Positions 13,831-21,092 are shown, numbered from the stretch's first letter. The stretch: 64,000 nt of DNA from a virus (IMGVR_UViG_3300006871_000008:1-64000); one strand, 5' to 3'. Notes: a model not told the origin generated them from the letters alone. A program made the numbers and translations.

Positions 13831-14238
13831 TCAATTATAGCTCGACTCTCCGAATCCGCAAGTCGGAATCTCACCGCCCGCGAAAACTGACACAATAAGG
13901 AACACGCCCGCCCCAATTTGGACTGCCAACTCTCCGCCGATAGGTGGCTGCGGCAGCGGCGTATCGTTCTGGATGGCGATGTTGAAGTAGCCGATAGACA
14001 GGGTAATCAGGTCCATCAGCTTTACTTCCATGCTCGGTTCTAGCGGGTCGCCGCCTTCCGCTATCCGCTGCTGGTAAATCTCTTTTAACTGGTAAAACCG
14101 CTGTTCAAGGAACCATAGCATGTTGCTAAGTTCCGTCATGCGGATACCGTAAAATTCCCATCCGACCGCATGGTTGACTAGCTCGATGCGGTACTTTGCG
14201 ATGGGGACGACTTGCGGCTCTCGCGGCTCAAGGTACAT
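13831..14238 (-). CDS. Unknown 135-aa protein with C-terminal hydrophobic segment
   Basis: MYLEPREPQVVPIAKYRIELV... begins inside the previous gene (61-nt overlap) with GAGG 5 nt before the ATG. Residues 30-60 are likely a coiled helix (MLWFLEQRFYQLKEIYQQRIAE). A hydrophobic stretch near the end (IGAGVFLIVSVFAGG) may contact membrane. The extreme 3' end holds the promoter of the next gene. Confidence 0.6.
   Translation of the reverse strand: MYLEPREPQVVPIAKYRIELVNHAVGWEFYGIRMTELSNMLWFLEQRFYQLKEIYQQRIAEGGDPLEPSMEVKLMDLITLSIGYFNIAIQNDTPLPQPPIGGELAVQIGAGVFLIVSVFAGGEIPTCGFGESSYN
13834..13861 (-). promoter_or_regulatory. Promoter placed for a leaderless transcript, weak -35
   Basis: TTGCGG (13861-13856), 16-bp spacer, TATAAT (13839-13834), then 6 nt to ATG 13827. 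It lies within the coding 3' end of the upstream gene. Confidence 0.65.
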
Positions 14239-14555
14239 TTCATCCTCACTTTGCTGCCTTGCGGGTATCGCATGGCTCGCTGTTTCAGGAACTTGTTATC
14301 TTGGGTGGCCCCACGCCCGCCTGCTTCGCGGGCATAAAGCCAGAAAACGTCATCGGTAGGCGTCATGGCGTACAGCTTTTCGGTACACCATACGTCGCCC
14401 CGGAACATGCGGACGGTGGCGTAAATTCCAGCTTCGTTGATTTCCAACTCAAAGCTGTCATTGCCAATCGTCTTGCGGAAGCGGGCCGTATCGCCTTTAC
14501 GCTCATACACTACCGTCTTGCCGCCTCCCTGTATTTTTTGTATGTAGGTCATCAT
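14178..14555 (-). CDS. Unknown 125-aa protein
   Basis: Two ATGs (14555, 14552) overlap the upstream stop codon. MMTYIQKIQGGGKTVVYERKGDTARFRKTIGNDSFELEIN... is beta-rich for about 90 residues, then basic and Ser-rich where it overlaps the next gene. Function unknown. Confidence 0.6.
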   Translation of the reverse strand: MMTYIQKIQGGGKTVVYERKGDTARFRKTIGNDSFELEINEAGIYATVRMFRGDVWCTEKLYAMTPTDDVFWLYAREAGGRGATQDNKFLKQRAMRYPQGSKVRMKCTLSRESRKSSPSQSTASS

Positions 14556-15163
14556 TCGATACTCGCATCGCGTGCAGCTTGGCACGATTCGCAGTCGCAG
14601 TAGTCGTCGTTCCAATCGTCGTTGCCGTCGTCATTCGGCTCGTCCGAATCTTCGTCGGACTCCAAGCGAACGCCTTGCTCATATTGCGCCTTGGCTTCCT
14701 CGACGGGCCAGTAAAATACCTTCTCGTCGTCCGGGTCACGCTCAAAGCCAAACTTGGCGTAGTGGTCCGGGTCTTGCCGGGCCAGAATCGCACGGTGCGA
14801 ATTGTGCATGGCGTCCAGCTTGAGGAAGTCCGGCGTCGTGCGGCGGGACATTTGACCGCCACGCCGACGAAACCAATCTTCCCGGTTGTCCAGCCTGTCT
14901 CGGATGGGGTCTTGCTTGCCGGTTCGGGCCTCATACTCGTCGCACAACGCCCGCCCATACTCAACCAACGATAGCGGGCAATACTGCCAAACTTTCTTCG
15001 GCGGCGAGTTATACATGAAGTGGTCGCCGCGAGTCGGATGATTGCGTCCGCTGAGCATGTAAAGAACTTCCATCACGTCATGCCGCTGTTTGGTCAGCCG
15101 CTTGAGGGTGAAGCACTTAGCGCACTCGGCGTAGTTATCGAAGGGCAGGTAGATTCGGCTCAT
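14552..15163 (-). CDS. Pyrimidine-dimer-glycosylase-like protein, copy 1, with acidic tail
   Basis: 203 aa. The layout matches the neighbouring gene and the MSMEG_6728 / Pyr_excise family: opening IYLPFDNYAECAKCFTLKRL, then NHPTRGDHFMY, EYGRALCDEYE and a NSHRAILARQDPDHYAKFGF segment. A DSDEPNDDGNDDWNDD acidic stretch and a CDCESC motif extend the C-terminus beyond the family length. Family members related to T4 endonuclease V cut DNA at UV-induced pyrimidine dimers; activity here is inferred. Leaderless. Confidence 0.6.
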   Translation of the reverse strand: MSRIYLPFDNYAECAKCFTLKRLTKQRHDVMEVLYMLSGRNHPTRGDHFMYNSPPKKVWQYCPLSLVEYGRALCDEYEARTGKQDPIRDRLDNREDWFRRRGGQMSRRTTPDFLKLDAMHNSHRAILARQDPDHYAKFGFERDPDDEKVFYWPVEEAKAQYEQGVRLESDEDSDEPNDDGNDDWNDDYCDCESCQAARDASIE

Positions 15164-15169
15164 AAAAGA

Positions 15170-15197
15170 ATCCTATCACAGATTACGCCGTTGTCAA
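15170..15197 (-). promoter_or_regulatory. Promoter placed for a leaderless transcript
   Basis: TTGACA (15197-15192), 16-bp spacer, TAGGAT (15175-15170), then 6 nt to ATG 15163. It overlaps the end of the upstream glycosylase-like gene. Confidence 0.8.
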
Positions 15198-15812
15198 CCG
15201 GCCCGGCCAAACATAAGGGATTTCGTCTCGGTCGTTCACGTCCCAATCGAAGGCACGATAGTAGTTATGCGGGATGGCGTAGCCAAGCGAGCGTACCCGT
15301 TCCTCAAGTTCGACAATATCCTCAAGCTGAGCGTCCCGCATAGCGGGCAGACCATCCTCAAGCAGCCACCCCTCGACGCAAGCACGCCTGCCATTCGCCA
15401 GACGGATGCCCTCAGCCCGCAGCATTTCCTTGACGGCAATTGCTAGGGCGTCCTTCCGGCCCTTGAACAAAAGCCGCGAGCGGTGCGAGCGGTGGTATTC
15501 ATTGTCGCCTAACCACGGCGGCTCCGTGCTGGTTGGCATAATGTCGTGGCGCTCTAGCAACTGGTACGCCCGCGACTCCACGTTGTCAAGGCAGCCGCGA
15601 CACCGCCATTCGGTGCAGATTGCGGAGATATACATGGCAAGCTGGTATTCATGCCCTCGCCACTGCGCGATAACAGGGTGATTTGGCCCGGCGCGGACGC
15701 CGATCAGTATTTCAAGAATCTGATACCCCTCGCTACGCTGCTTCCCAAGGCGTTGCTTGTCCAGGGAGGCGGCAGTCATGCGGAAATCGGGCACTGGCAG
15801 GAAGGTTTGCAT
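15183..15812 (-). CDS. Pyrimidine-dimer-glycosylase-like protein (MSMEG_6728 family), copy 2
   Basis: 209 aa. MQTFLPVPDFRMTAASLDKQRLGKQRSE is the characteristic N-terminus of the MSMEG_6728 / pyrimidine dimer DNA glycosylase family, followed by NHPVIAQWRGHEYQLAMY and an EYHRSHRSRLLFKG motif. The family is expected to act in repair of UV-damaged DNA. It carries about 60 extra C-terminal residues. Its promoter has its -35 box inside a terminator hairpin, and the start is leaderless. Confidence 0.8.
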   Translation of the reverse strand: MQTFLPVPDFRMTAASLDKQRLGKQRSEGYQILEILIGVRAGPNHPVIAQWRGHEYQLAMYISAICTEWRCRGCLDNVESRAYQLLERHDIMPTSTEPPWLGDNEYHRSHRSRLLFKGRKDALAIAVKEMLRAEGIRLANGRRACVEGWLLEDGLPAMRDAQLEDIVELEERVRSLGYAIPHNYYRAFDWDVNDRDEIPYVWPGRLTTA

Positions 15813-15818
15813 ACACCA

Positions 15819-15847
15819 ATACTACAACGAAAAAGGCCCGGCGTCAA
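15819..15847 (-). promoter_or_regulatory. Promoter overlapping a terminator
   Basis: TTGACG (15847-15842), 17-bp spacer, TAGTAT (15824-15819), then 6 nt to ATG 15812. The -35 box spans the loop and first stem bases of the terminator hairpin at 15833-15859. Confidence 0.75.
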
Positions 15848-15859
15848 GCGCCGGGCCTT
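15828..15859 (-). terminator. Intrinsic terminator after the exonuclease unit
   Basis: An 11-bp perfect GC-rich stem (15833-15843 with 15849-15859), loop CTTGA, followed on the minus strand by further T residues (TTTTT overlapping the stem foot). It ends the unit 15941-18899 and upstream. Confidence 0.85.
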
Positions 15860-15940
15860 AAATTCCCCTACCACTATGGCTCGCGGTAGGCTGGCGGATT
15901 CAGGGTTGTGCAGACTTTGGCCCTATAATCCCTACAGTCG

Positions 15941-16513
15941 TTACAACGGGACACCATACCGGCATCGAAGCGAAGTCGCTACTGCGATAGCGTCCGCAAC
16001 CGCTTCGTGGGTAATTTGGTGCTGTTGTCCGGCCCGTCGCAAGCAGTCAGCTAGGCTTGGCGGGACTTCATCAATCGTCGGGTCGAAATATGCCATACCG
16101 GGGTCTAGGAAGCGGTACTTGAATTTCATCGTGGACATAAAACCGCTCAAGCGCCGCAGGAAGCCGAAGTCGAAGCCACCAAAGTTCTTGCCCGCGATAA
16201 GCAGGCTCTTGGCCTTCATATCCCACCCGCATTGCTTGACCCAGGACGCCAGGACCGGCACAACGTCGTCGGCGCAGTTGTAGCTGAAACCCTCCGGCGT
16301 CTCGGCCAAGCGCCCAAGAATCTTGCCATTCAGGTTAAGCGCGAACGGCTCCCCGACGTACAGCTTGTGGCGAACGTAGGTGTGAAACGTCGGACACTCT
16401 TTGAGCGGTCGGTCAAGGAAATCGAACACGCCGCCAATTTCAATAATCTGGCAAGTGTCCGGGTCTAGGCCGGTCGTTTCAATGTCAAGACTAAGATACG
16501 GCTGCCACTTCAT
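15941..16513 (-). CDS. DEDDh 3'-5' exonuclease (DnaQ/RNase T-like)
   Basis: 190 aa with the three exonuclease motifs: SLDIETTGLD (residues 8-17), NFGGFDFGFL (about 109-118) and HEAVADAIAVA near the C-terminus, giving the D-E-D-H-D metal site. These enzymes remove 3' nucleotides from DNA or RNA with two metal ions. No polymerase or helicase domain is fused. It overlaps the upstream gene by 23 nt. A second DEDDh protein is at 46237-46905. Confidence 0.85.
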   Translation of the reverse strand: MKWQPYLSLDIETTGLDPDTCQIIEIGGVFDFLDRPLKECPTFHTYVRHKLYVGEPFALNLNGKILGRLAETPEGFSYNCADDVVPVLASWVKQCGWDMKAKSLLIAGKNFGGFDFGFLRRLSGFMSTMKFKYRFLDPGMAYFDPTIDEVPPSLADCLRRAGQQHQITHEAVADAIAVATSLRCRYGVPL

Positions 16514-17000
16514 CGGGCGGTCCTTTCACTTGCGGGTTGTCTGGAAGAATCAGAATGTTGGAATCGCGGACCAGTAGCGGTGTCGTCTGGATATTGAGCC
16601 AGATTCGCCGTTGGCCTTCGATGTAATTGCCGGTCGCCAAGACGATCACTTCGTCGCAAACGGCCTGAGCGCTGTAGTCGGTATCCCGAAAGAATCTCTT
16701 GTACTCAAACAGAGTCTCGTTCGGGATGGGGTAGAATGTCAGCTTCTCGTCCGGGTGCTGCGCCAGGGCAGCCTCCAAGTCGGTGATAAAGCCGCCGACC
16801 ACCGGGGCCAGGAAGCCTTGAATCAGGTCGTTTCGCTTGCACGGATACGGGACGCGGGACGCTGCAAAGAACCAGTCAGTCTCGCCCTTAACCCAAGCGC
16901 GCGACTCCCCTGCCGGATTCAGCCGGTTCTTGAACACACGTTTGATTTGTTGGGCAGCGTAGCCAGCGGACCATTCAACGAGTCTTTGCATAACAGTCAT
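16491..17000 (-). CDS. Unknown 169-aa protein
   Basis: The start ATG 17000 is preceded by GAGGAAACAA, close to the recurrent GGAGAAACAA leader. MTVMQRLVEWSAGYAAQQIKRVFKNRL... is alpha/beta without a recognised motif; IQTTPLLVRDSNILILPDN suggests a beta core. Function unknown. Confidence 0.65.
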   Translation of the reverse strand: MTVMQRLVEWSAGYAAQQIKRVFKNRLNPAGESRAWVKGETDWFFAASRVPYPCKRNDLIQGFLAPVVGGFITDLEAALAQHPDEKLTFYPIPNETLFEYKRFFRDTDYSAQAVCDEVIVLATGNYIEGQRRIWLNIQTTPLLVRDSNILILPDNPQVKGPPDEVAAVS

Positions 17001-17011
17001 TTGTTTCCTCT

Positions 17012-17707
17012 CTAAAAGCGGCAGTCTTGACAAAACCCATCACGCAGCTTTCCATGCTCGACCCACCACGCACAATGGTTGCAGCGACATAGGCCCATGT
17101 CGGCCATTACCGCCTCAACTTCTGGCATAGGTGCTTTACCAGTGGGGATGCCGAGCGCCATCATAGCGCCAGCCACGGTTGTCGGCGTGCCTTCGAGCAT
17201 CCGTCGAATCGACTGATACTCGCTGTACGTCAGCTTAGTATCCTCGGCCTTTTCGGACACGCCACGGGTATTGCGGGACAAGCGAGCCTCTAAGTTGAGG
17301 CTTGCGGACTTGGCTGATGCTTCGCTTGAGTCCTTTGGCTTTCCCGCACGCAGGGCATTTACGATCTTCTCCCGGCGTGGGTTCGAGTTCTTCCGTTGTG
17401 TGCCCGCACTTGCAGGCGTATTCATAGAGAGGCATGTTTCTTTCCTGTGTTTTTCACAAGCGGCTTGTGCGGCCTTCAAGGTCTTAAAGCGCTTGTGTGG
17501 TTCAACAAAATAACTCCAAACGTCGCCGTTTGGCTGCTTGCGTTTCACGCTGGCTTGATAGTGCGGTGGTGGCACGGTGACGCCGTAGTATTCCTCACGA
17601 AAAGTTATCTCGTAAGTCTCGTCAGCGCCCCGGTTGCCAGTCCAAACTTTGGCCCGACCGCCCTTGCGTTCCTTCCAATAGCCGTGTGTCCAAACGATAG
17701 GATTCAT
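17012..17707 (-). CDS. Unknown 231-aa protein with C-terminal zinc ribbon
   Basis: The frame is open for 231 codons. Residues 1-90 look folded (MNPIVWTHGYWKERKGGRAKVWTG...). Residues 92-157 overlap the nested FmdB-like gene and are low-complexity Ser/Lys/Arg-rich. Residues 158-231 again look like real protein and end in CRCNHCAWWVEHGKLRDGFC followed by QDCRF, a four-cysteine ribbon. It could be one protein with a disordered linker, or two genes whose frames happen to be fused. Function unknown. Confidence 0.55.
   Translation of the reverse strand: MNPIVWTHGYWKERKGGRAKVWTGNRGADETYEITFREEYYGVTVPPPHYQASVKRKQPNGDVWSYFVEPHKRFKTLKAAQAACEKHRKETCLSMNTPASAGTQRKNSNPRREKIVNALRAGKPKDSSEASAKSASLNLEARLSRNTRGVSEKAEDTKLTYSEYQSIRRMLEGTPTTVAGAMMALGIPTGKAPMPEVEAVMADMGLCRCNHCAWWVEHGKLRDGFCQDCRF
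17235..17435 (-). CDS. FmdB-like zinc-ribbon protein nested in another frame
   Basis: 66 aa. MPLYEYACKCGHTTEELEPT... CPACGKAKGLKRSISQV has the hallmark FmdB zinc-ribbon layout (MPLYEYxCxCG...CPxCG...R..S.V). AGGA is placed 7 nt before the ATG. The whole gene lies inside the 231-codon frame 17012-17707, so this stretch of DNA may be read in two frames. FmdB-like proteins are small putative regulators. Confidence 0.8.
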   Translation of the reverse strand: MPLYEYACKCGHTTEELEPTPGEDRKCPACGKAKGLKRSISQVRKPQLRGSLVPQYPWRVRKGRGY

Positions 17708-18051
17708 GCTTCGACCTTGACTGGTTTGTTGCCCTGGACTTCGTGCATGAAGTCAATGAGCATATCCCACTTCGTCTCGAACGCCTCGAAACGAAACACC
17801 TTGTCAAGCATGAATGTCCGCAAAGACGCCTTGTACCATTGCTCTTGTGCCGGTGGCCCGCCCCAAAACAAAAGGCGAACCTTGTCGGCAGGAGCGTCCA
17901 GGGAGTTTAAGTCCCTGAACAGCCGGTGCATTTGGTCAACGGTACGCCATTGCCCGGCGTACTCGACGTGTTCCTTGCCCTCGCCGAAACCGCTAATCAC
18001 GTCAAGGGCATCCCCAATGCTAATCGGTCCCGTCTTGCTTTGCAGTAGCAT
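17704..18051 (-). CDS. Unknown 115-aa protein
   Basis: MLLQSKTGPISIGDALDVISGFGEGKEHVEYAGQWRTVDQMHRLFRD... starts 8 nt after AGGA within the end of the upstream gene (32-nt overlap). It looks helical with several Trp residues. No family recognised. An internal promoter at 18114-18142 could drive it. Confidence 0.65.
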   Translation of the reverse strand: MLLQSKTGPISIGDALDVISGFGEGKEHVEYAGQWRTVDQMHRLFRDLNSLDAPADKVRLLFWGGPPAQEQWYKASLRTFMLDKVFRFEAFETKWDMLIDFMHEVQGNKPVKVEA

Positions 18052-18292
18052 CTACGCCTTCCTGTAGTTGGGGAATCTCAAATCGGCATTTGCGGACATG
18101 CTCGACACCTTTAATTGTAACCCGCGTTCCATAGGGTGTCAAGCCGGTGAGTATCCAAATATCGCCGGACTGCTCAAGTCCTATAACCTGCATAGTCCGC
18201 AATTTGAATTTCTCCCCTTCAACCTCTATAATCTGCACGCTATCGCCGCATTGAAACGGCGTGCCGTCGCAGTCAACGGGCGGGAAACTCAT
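18020..18292 (-). CDS. Unknown 90-aa protein
   Basis: MSFPPVDCDGTPFQCGDSVQIIEVEGEKFKLRTMQVIGLE... starts at ATG 18292 in an ATGA-type overlap. Alternating strands suggest a small SH3-like barrel. Its coding sequence contains a sigma70-type promoter. Confidence 0.65.
   Translation of the reverse strand: MSFPPVDCDGTPFQCGDSVQIIEVEGEKFKLRTMQVIGLEQSGDIWILTGLTPYGTRVTIKGVEHVRKCRFEIPQLQEGVDATAKQDGTD
18114..18142 (-). promoter_or_regulatory. Internal promoter
   Basis: TTGACA (18142-18137), 17-bp spacer, TACAAT (18119-18114), inside the 90-aa gene and about 60 nt before the ATG at 18051. Confidence 0.6.
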
Positions 18293-18507
18293 TTCGGCGT
18301 CCCTTCTGGCAGAATTACGATGCGTTCCAGTGACGTAATCTTGACCGACCGGCCTTCGGGATTGCGGGCGTGGACGGTGTAGCCGCCTGCGCCATTCACA
18401 ATACCCTCGACACGCGCGGTGCAAAGCCACATGCGCGACCCCTTACGAACGGGATACGCGAGTCGTTGGCCGACCTTGATTTCGCGGCCAGTAACATCAG
18501 TTGCCAT
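18289..18507 (-). CDS. Unknown 72-aa protein, barrel-like
   Basis: MATDVTGREIKVGQRLAYPVRKGSRMWLCTARVEGIVNG... starts after GGAG in an overlap with the upstream stop. The KVGQRLAYPVRKGSR opening resembles the 68-aa protein at 6252-6458, so the two may be distant paralogues. Function unknown. Confidence 0.65.
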   Translation of the reverse strand: MATDVTGREIKVGQRLAYPVRKGSRMWLCTARVEGIVNGAGGYTVHARNPEGRSVKITSLERIVILPEGTPK

Positions 18508-18748
18508 TTCGTTCTCCAATCGCGTCTTTAAGTGCCCGATACAACAAGTCGAAGGCTAGTAGGCACTGGCGAGGAAAATCCTCGACTCGCCCCGACTTCC
18601 ACAACTTGCCACCGGCATCGTACAGCCGGTAGTTATAGTTTCCCTTTGTCTTTGACCCGGTGGCGTCGTTGGCAATCTCAGCCACGCCAAGCGTCCGCTT
18701 AGCGGCTTTCGAGCCAAACGGCCATATCTCAACGGTTACTCTGAGCAT
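18497..18748 (-). CDS. Unknown 83-aa protein
   Basis: MLRVTVEIWPFGSKAAKRTLGVAEIANDATGSKTKGNYNYRLYDAGG... is a small basic alpha/beta protein, a common phage accessory type (starts with a strand ending PFG, then a basic loop). It overlaps both neighbours. Function unknown. Confidence 0.7.
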   Translation of the reverse strand: MLRVTVEIWPFGSKAAKRTLGVAEIANDATGSKTKGNYNYRLYDAGGKLWKSGRVEDFPRQCLLAFDLLYRALKDAIGERNGN

Positions 18749-18899
18749 CGACAGCCTCCCGCAGCAGTCGGTGTAACTGCTCGTCAGTGATTTGGTCCTT
18801 GGCGTTCATACACCAAGCGCAAGCTGGCATACCCTCGAAGTAGAATTGCGGAGTGTTGGTATGCACTTCGCCGCAGTCCGCACACTCTACTATTCGCAT
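18729..18899 (-). CDS. Small zinc-ribbon protein, 56 aa
   Basis: MRIVECADCGEVHTNTPQFYFEGMPACAWCMNAKDQ... carries CADC and CAWC pairs (residues 6-9 and 27-30), a four-cysteine ribbon, followed by a charged helix. It exactly fills the gap between the methyltransferase and the 83-aa gene with overlaps on both sides. Function unknown. Confidence 0.6.
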   Translation of the reverse strand: MRIVECADCGEVHTNTPQFYFEGMPACAWCMNAKDQITDEQLHRLLREAVDAQSNR

Positions 18900-19651
18900 C
18901 GCCGTAGCCTCCCGCCCACGACTTCGTACATGGGCACGTTATTCTCTTTGCAAATGCGGCGGCAATAGTTCCTGCTTAGCTCAATCAGGGTGCATGAGAA
19001 GCCAAGCGCCTTGGCGACTCGCAGGGTAGTGCCTGTGCCGCCGAACGGGTCAAGGACTTTGCCGCCGCGCGGCGTAGTGAACCTAAGCGCCCGATCAACC
19101 AGCCCTTCGTGTAGCTGTGTTGGATGCCAAGTCCGGCGCTGAGCGCTGTTGCCGGTCACTCGCGGGAAGTCCCACACGTCGCCGGGCACACGCCCGCCTT
19201 TAGCGGCCCGCTTGTCGCCGTTCAATTGACGCCAAGATGGAACCTTGATTCTGGATGGATAGAGCGGCGCTCGCTTATGCCGCAGCCGCAGCAGAGGGCG
19301 GTGATTGTTGGCACAGTCCCCGCCACGATATTGCCCGAACGTGAAGGTCTGGACAAACGGCTTCATTTCGACGTTGTTAAGCGCCGGGTCGGGGTTCTCG
19401 ATTAGCTCATGCTTGTACCGAATGTCGTGCCGCGAGTTGTACGACACCCACACGGTCTTGGATACTTCCAGCAGCCGGGCGGTCGTATCGACCAGCCACT
19501 CGGCGTACTCGGCATCACTAGCCCAACGGTCCTTGAACACGTCGTAGTTCAGCTTGATACCGTCTGGCGGGTCTGCAAAGCAAGTGTCAAACTCGCCGAC
19601 CAGCGGGAGCGCATCTTCTGCACGGGCGCAAATGACTCGGTACTTGCTCAC
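18890..19651 (-). CDS. DNA methyltransferase (amino-MTase, beta-class order)
   Basis: 253 aa from GTG 19651 (GTGA overlap, GGAG 9 nt upstream). Near the N-terminus FADPPDGIKLNYD is the DPPY-type catalytic motif IV. Near the C-terminus VLDPFGGTGTTLRVAKALGF is the SAM-binding motif I, and WHPTQLHEGLVDRALR precedes it. Catalytic motif before SAM motif is the beta-class order. It should methylate N4-C or N6-A in DNA. No restriction enzyme is adjacent, so an orphan protective enzyme is likely. Confidence 0.85.
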   Translation of the reverse strand: MSKYRVICARAEDALPLVGEFDTCFADPPDGIKLNYDVFKDRWASDAEYAEWLVDTTARLLEVSKTVWVSYNSRHDIRYKHELIENPDPALNNVEMKPFVQTFTFGQYRGGDCANNHRPLLRLRHKRAPLYPSRIKVPSWRQLNGDKRAAKGGRVPGDVWDFPRVTGNSAQRRTWHPTQLHEGLVDRALRFTTPRGGKVLDPFGGTGTTLRVAKALGFSCTLIELSRNYCRRICKENNVPMYEVVGGRLRRCE

Positions 19652-19971
19652 TTCATTCGGCTCCGAACGTCTGTCAGGACTTCCTGCAACGTCCAATAGT
19701 GCTTCATCTTCATCCCCGCCATCGACTTAAAGCGGCGGAAGATAGACACAGCCTGCTCCCACTTGCTGTCAAACAGCGGAATGATGCGGTTTGGTGGCGG
19801 CGGTTGATTCGCCGGATAGCCGTCCCGCATATTGATTGTCTCGATAGTGCCATCGAACAGCCACCAGCGGCCCACAGCATACAGGCCCCAACAGGAGTAG
19901 AACGGCACGTAGCGCAGCCAGCGGTACGTCTTAATGTACCACGGCTGGAATTGATAACGGTCATCTTTCAT
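19648..19971 (-). CDS. Unknown 107-aa membrane-associated protein
   Basis: MKDDRYQFQPWYIKTYRWLRYVPFYSCWGLYAVGRWWLFDGT... has an aromatic-rich hydrophobic stretch (about residues 15-40) likely to associate with membrane. The ATGA junction with the upstream gene favours ATG 19971; ATG 19986 is an alternative. Function unknown. Confidence 0.6.
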   Translation of the reverse strand: MKDDRYQFQPWYIKTYRWLRYVPFYSCWGLYAVGRWWLFDGTIETINMRDGYPANQPPPPNRIIPLFDSKWEQAVSIFRRFKSMAGMKMKHYWTLQEVLTDVRSRMK

Positions 19972-20075
19972 TGGATACCATTCCATCCATTAGCCGCCAG
20001 CCACGCAACCAGTGCATAGATGGCGGCGACTGTGAACGCACAACCCGCGAGGAAGCCGAGAATGAATCTTACCAC
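19968..20075 (-). CDS. Small transmembrane protein, 35 aa
   Basis: Starting with GTG 20075 in a GTGGTAA overlap, MVRFILGFLAGCAFTVAAIYALVAWLAANGWNGIQ is one hydrophobic helix with little else. It tiles exactly between two genes (ATGA at its end). A single-span membrane peptide is predicted; such genes can act in lysis, but nothing proves it here. Confidence 0.55.
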   Translation of the reverse strand: MVRFILGFLAGCAFTVAAIYALVAWLAANGWNGIQ

Positions 20076-20497
20076 GGAATCCTCGACGAGTAAATGATGC
20101 AGTAGTACGTCCCACCAATACCATCGGCCTTGCCGATTCCGTAGTATTTGAATGGGCCGTTATAGTTGCCAAGGTGTTCGCTTGAACGGAACCAAATAGC
20201 GTAAGCGCCGTCAAGCGATTGAGCAAAGGCCACGTTCTCAGCCAGCACACCGTACAGCTTGACGTGCTGTTGCAGGTCTGTATGCAACAACGTCTTGTTT
20301 GTAGCCATTCGCTCGGCTAACTCTTGAGCGATAGCTGCAAGCTGAATGTTGCGTTGCCGGTGCTTGTCCATTTCCTCATATCTGACGTTGGGAGCAAGCG
20401 TCTGAACATGCTCCATCGTCTTTGGTTCGGCTTCCGCAGGGCGGGCCTGTGCGGCGCAGCCGCACAGAAATGCGAGGGCAAGTAAGGCGTACTTCAC
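20069..20497 (-). CDS. Predicted lipoprotein, 142 aa
   Basis: Start GTG 20497 after AAAGGA. The N-terminus VKYALLALAFLCGCAAQARPAEAEP is a lipoprotein signal with lipobox LCGC, predicting lipid attachment at the second Cys and export. The mature part is helical and charged. It sits in a run of membrane and exported proteins (19.6-22.9 kb). A spanin-like or superinfection-exclusion role is possible but not shown. Confidence 0.7.
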   Translation of the reverse strand: MKYALLALAFLCGCAAQARPAEAEPKTMEHVQTLAPNVRYEEMDKHRQRNIQLAAIAQELAERMATNKTLLHTDLQQHVKLYGVLAENVAFAQSLDGAYAIWFRSSEHLGNYNGPFKYYGIGKADGIGGTYYCIIYSSRIPW

Positions 20498-20718
20498 GAC
20501 AATTCCTTTCCACGTAGGCGCTGAATACCGTGCCGGGTCTTGCGGAGCAAGAACAGCGGCAGGAACGCAAGCGCGATTGAGAGTTGAAAGAGAAGCCAAC
20601 ACGGAACGACAAACGCGGCACAGAGCCACGCGAGGAAGCCAAGCAGCAAAGGCCGCTCAACCACCATCCGTGAGGCTTCAAGATACGATTCGTTTATATA
20701 GCGACGGTAGAGTTTCAC
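20494..20718 (-). CDS. Membrane protein, 74 aa
   Basis: GTG start 20718 overlaps the NDP kinase stop (GTGA). A long hydrophobic stretch (LLLGFLAWLCAAFVVPCWLLFQLSIALAFLPLFLL in the middle, enough for one long or two short helices) is followed by a basic tail (RKTRHGIQRLRGKE). Its size and topology would suit a holin, but there is no endolysin next to it. Confidence 0.65.
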   Translation of the reverse strand: MKLYRRYINESYLEASRMVVERPLLLGFLAWLCAAFVVPCWLLFQLSIALAFLPLFLLRKTRHGIQRLRGKELS

Positions 20719-21092
20719 AGATTCGGCTCCCAAAGATTGACTTCGTAGCGGGCGGACTCCACACCATCGGACGTGTGAATGAGATTGCGAGGGCCGACGC
20801 CGCCGTACTTCGCCCGCAGCGACAATGCTCGCTCGCGGGCCAAATGGACAGCATCAACACCGCCGACAATCATGGCAAACACTTGGCCGCTGCTCATATG
20901 CGCGACCAGTCGCTCGTAGAAGTCCTTGCCCTTGTGTTCCTGATAATGGAAGCCCCAAATATCCCGGAACGGGGTGAACAGCCGGGCCTTGACGGGCGAG
21001 AAGCATAGCTCGCTGAGTAGCGGCAGCATCAGGCCACGCTCGATGGCGTCCGGCTTCAACAGGACAAAGGTTTTCTCGAACAGTGCGCTCAT
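20715..21092 (-). CDS. ndk: Nucleoside diphosphate kinase
   Basis: 125 aa, close to the usual NDPK length. KTFVLLKPDAIERGL (residues 7-21) is the N-terminal signature with Lys13. FYERLVAHMSSGQVFAMIVGG follows, and RNLIHTSDGVESARYEV contains the catalytic His106 of the conserved NxIHxSDxxExAxxE motif. The enzyme transfers phosphate from NTPs to NDPs and dNDPs. Phage copies are uncommon. With the dNMP kinase at 44487 it would complete dNTP supply from dNMPs. Confidence 0.9.
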   Translation of the reverse strand: MSALFEKTFVLLKPDAIERGLMLPLLSELCFSPVKARLFTPFRDIWGFHYQEHKGKDFYERLVAHMSSGQVFAMIVGGVDAVHLARERALSLRAKYGGVGPRNLIHTSDGVESARYEVNLWEPNL

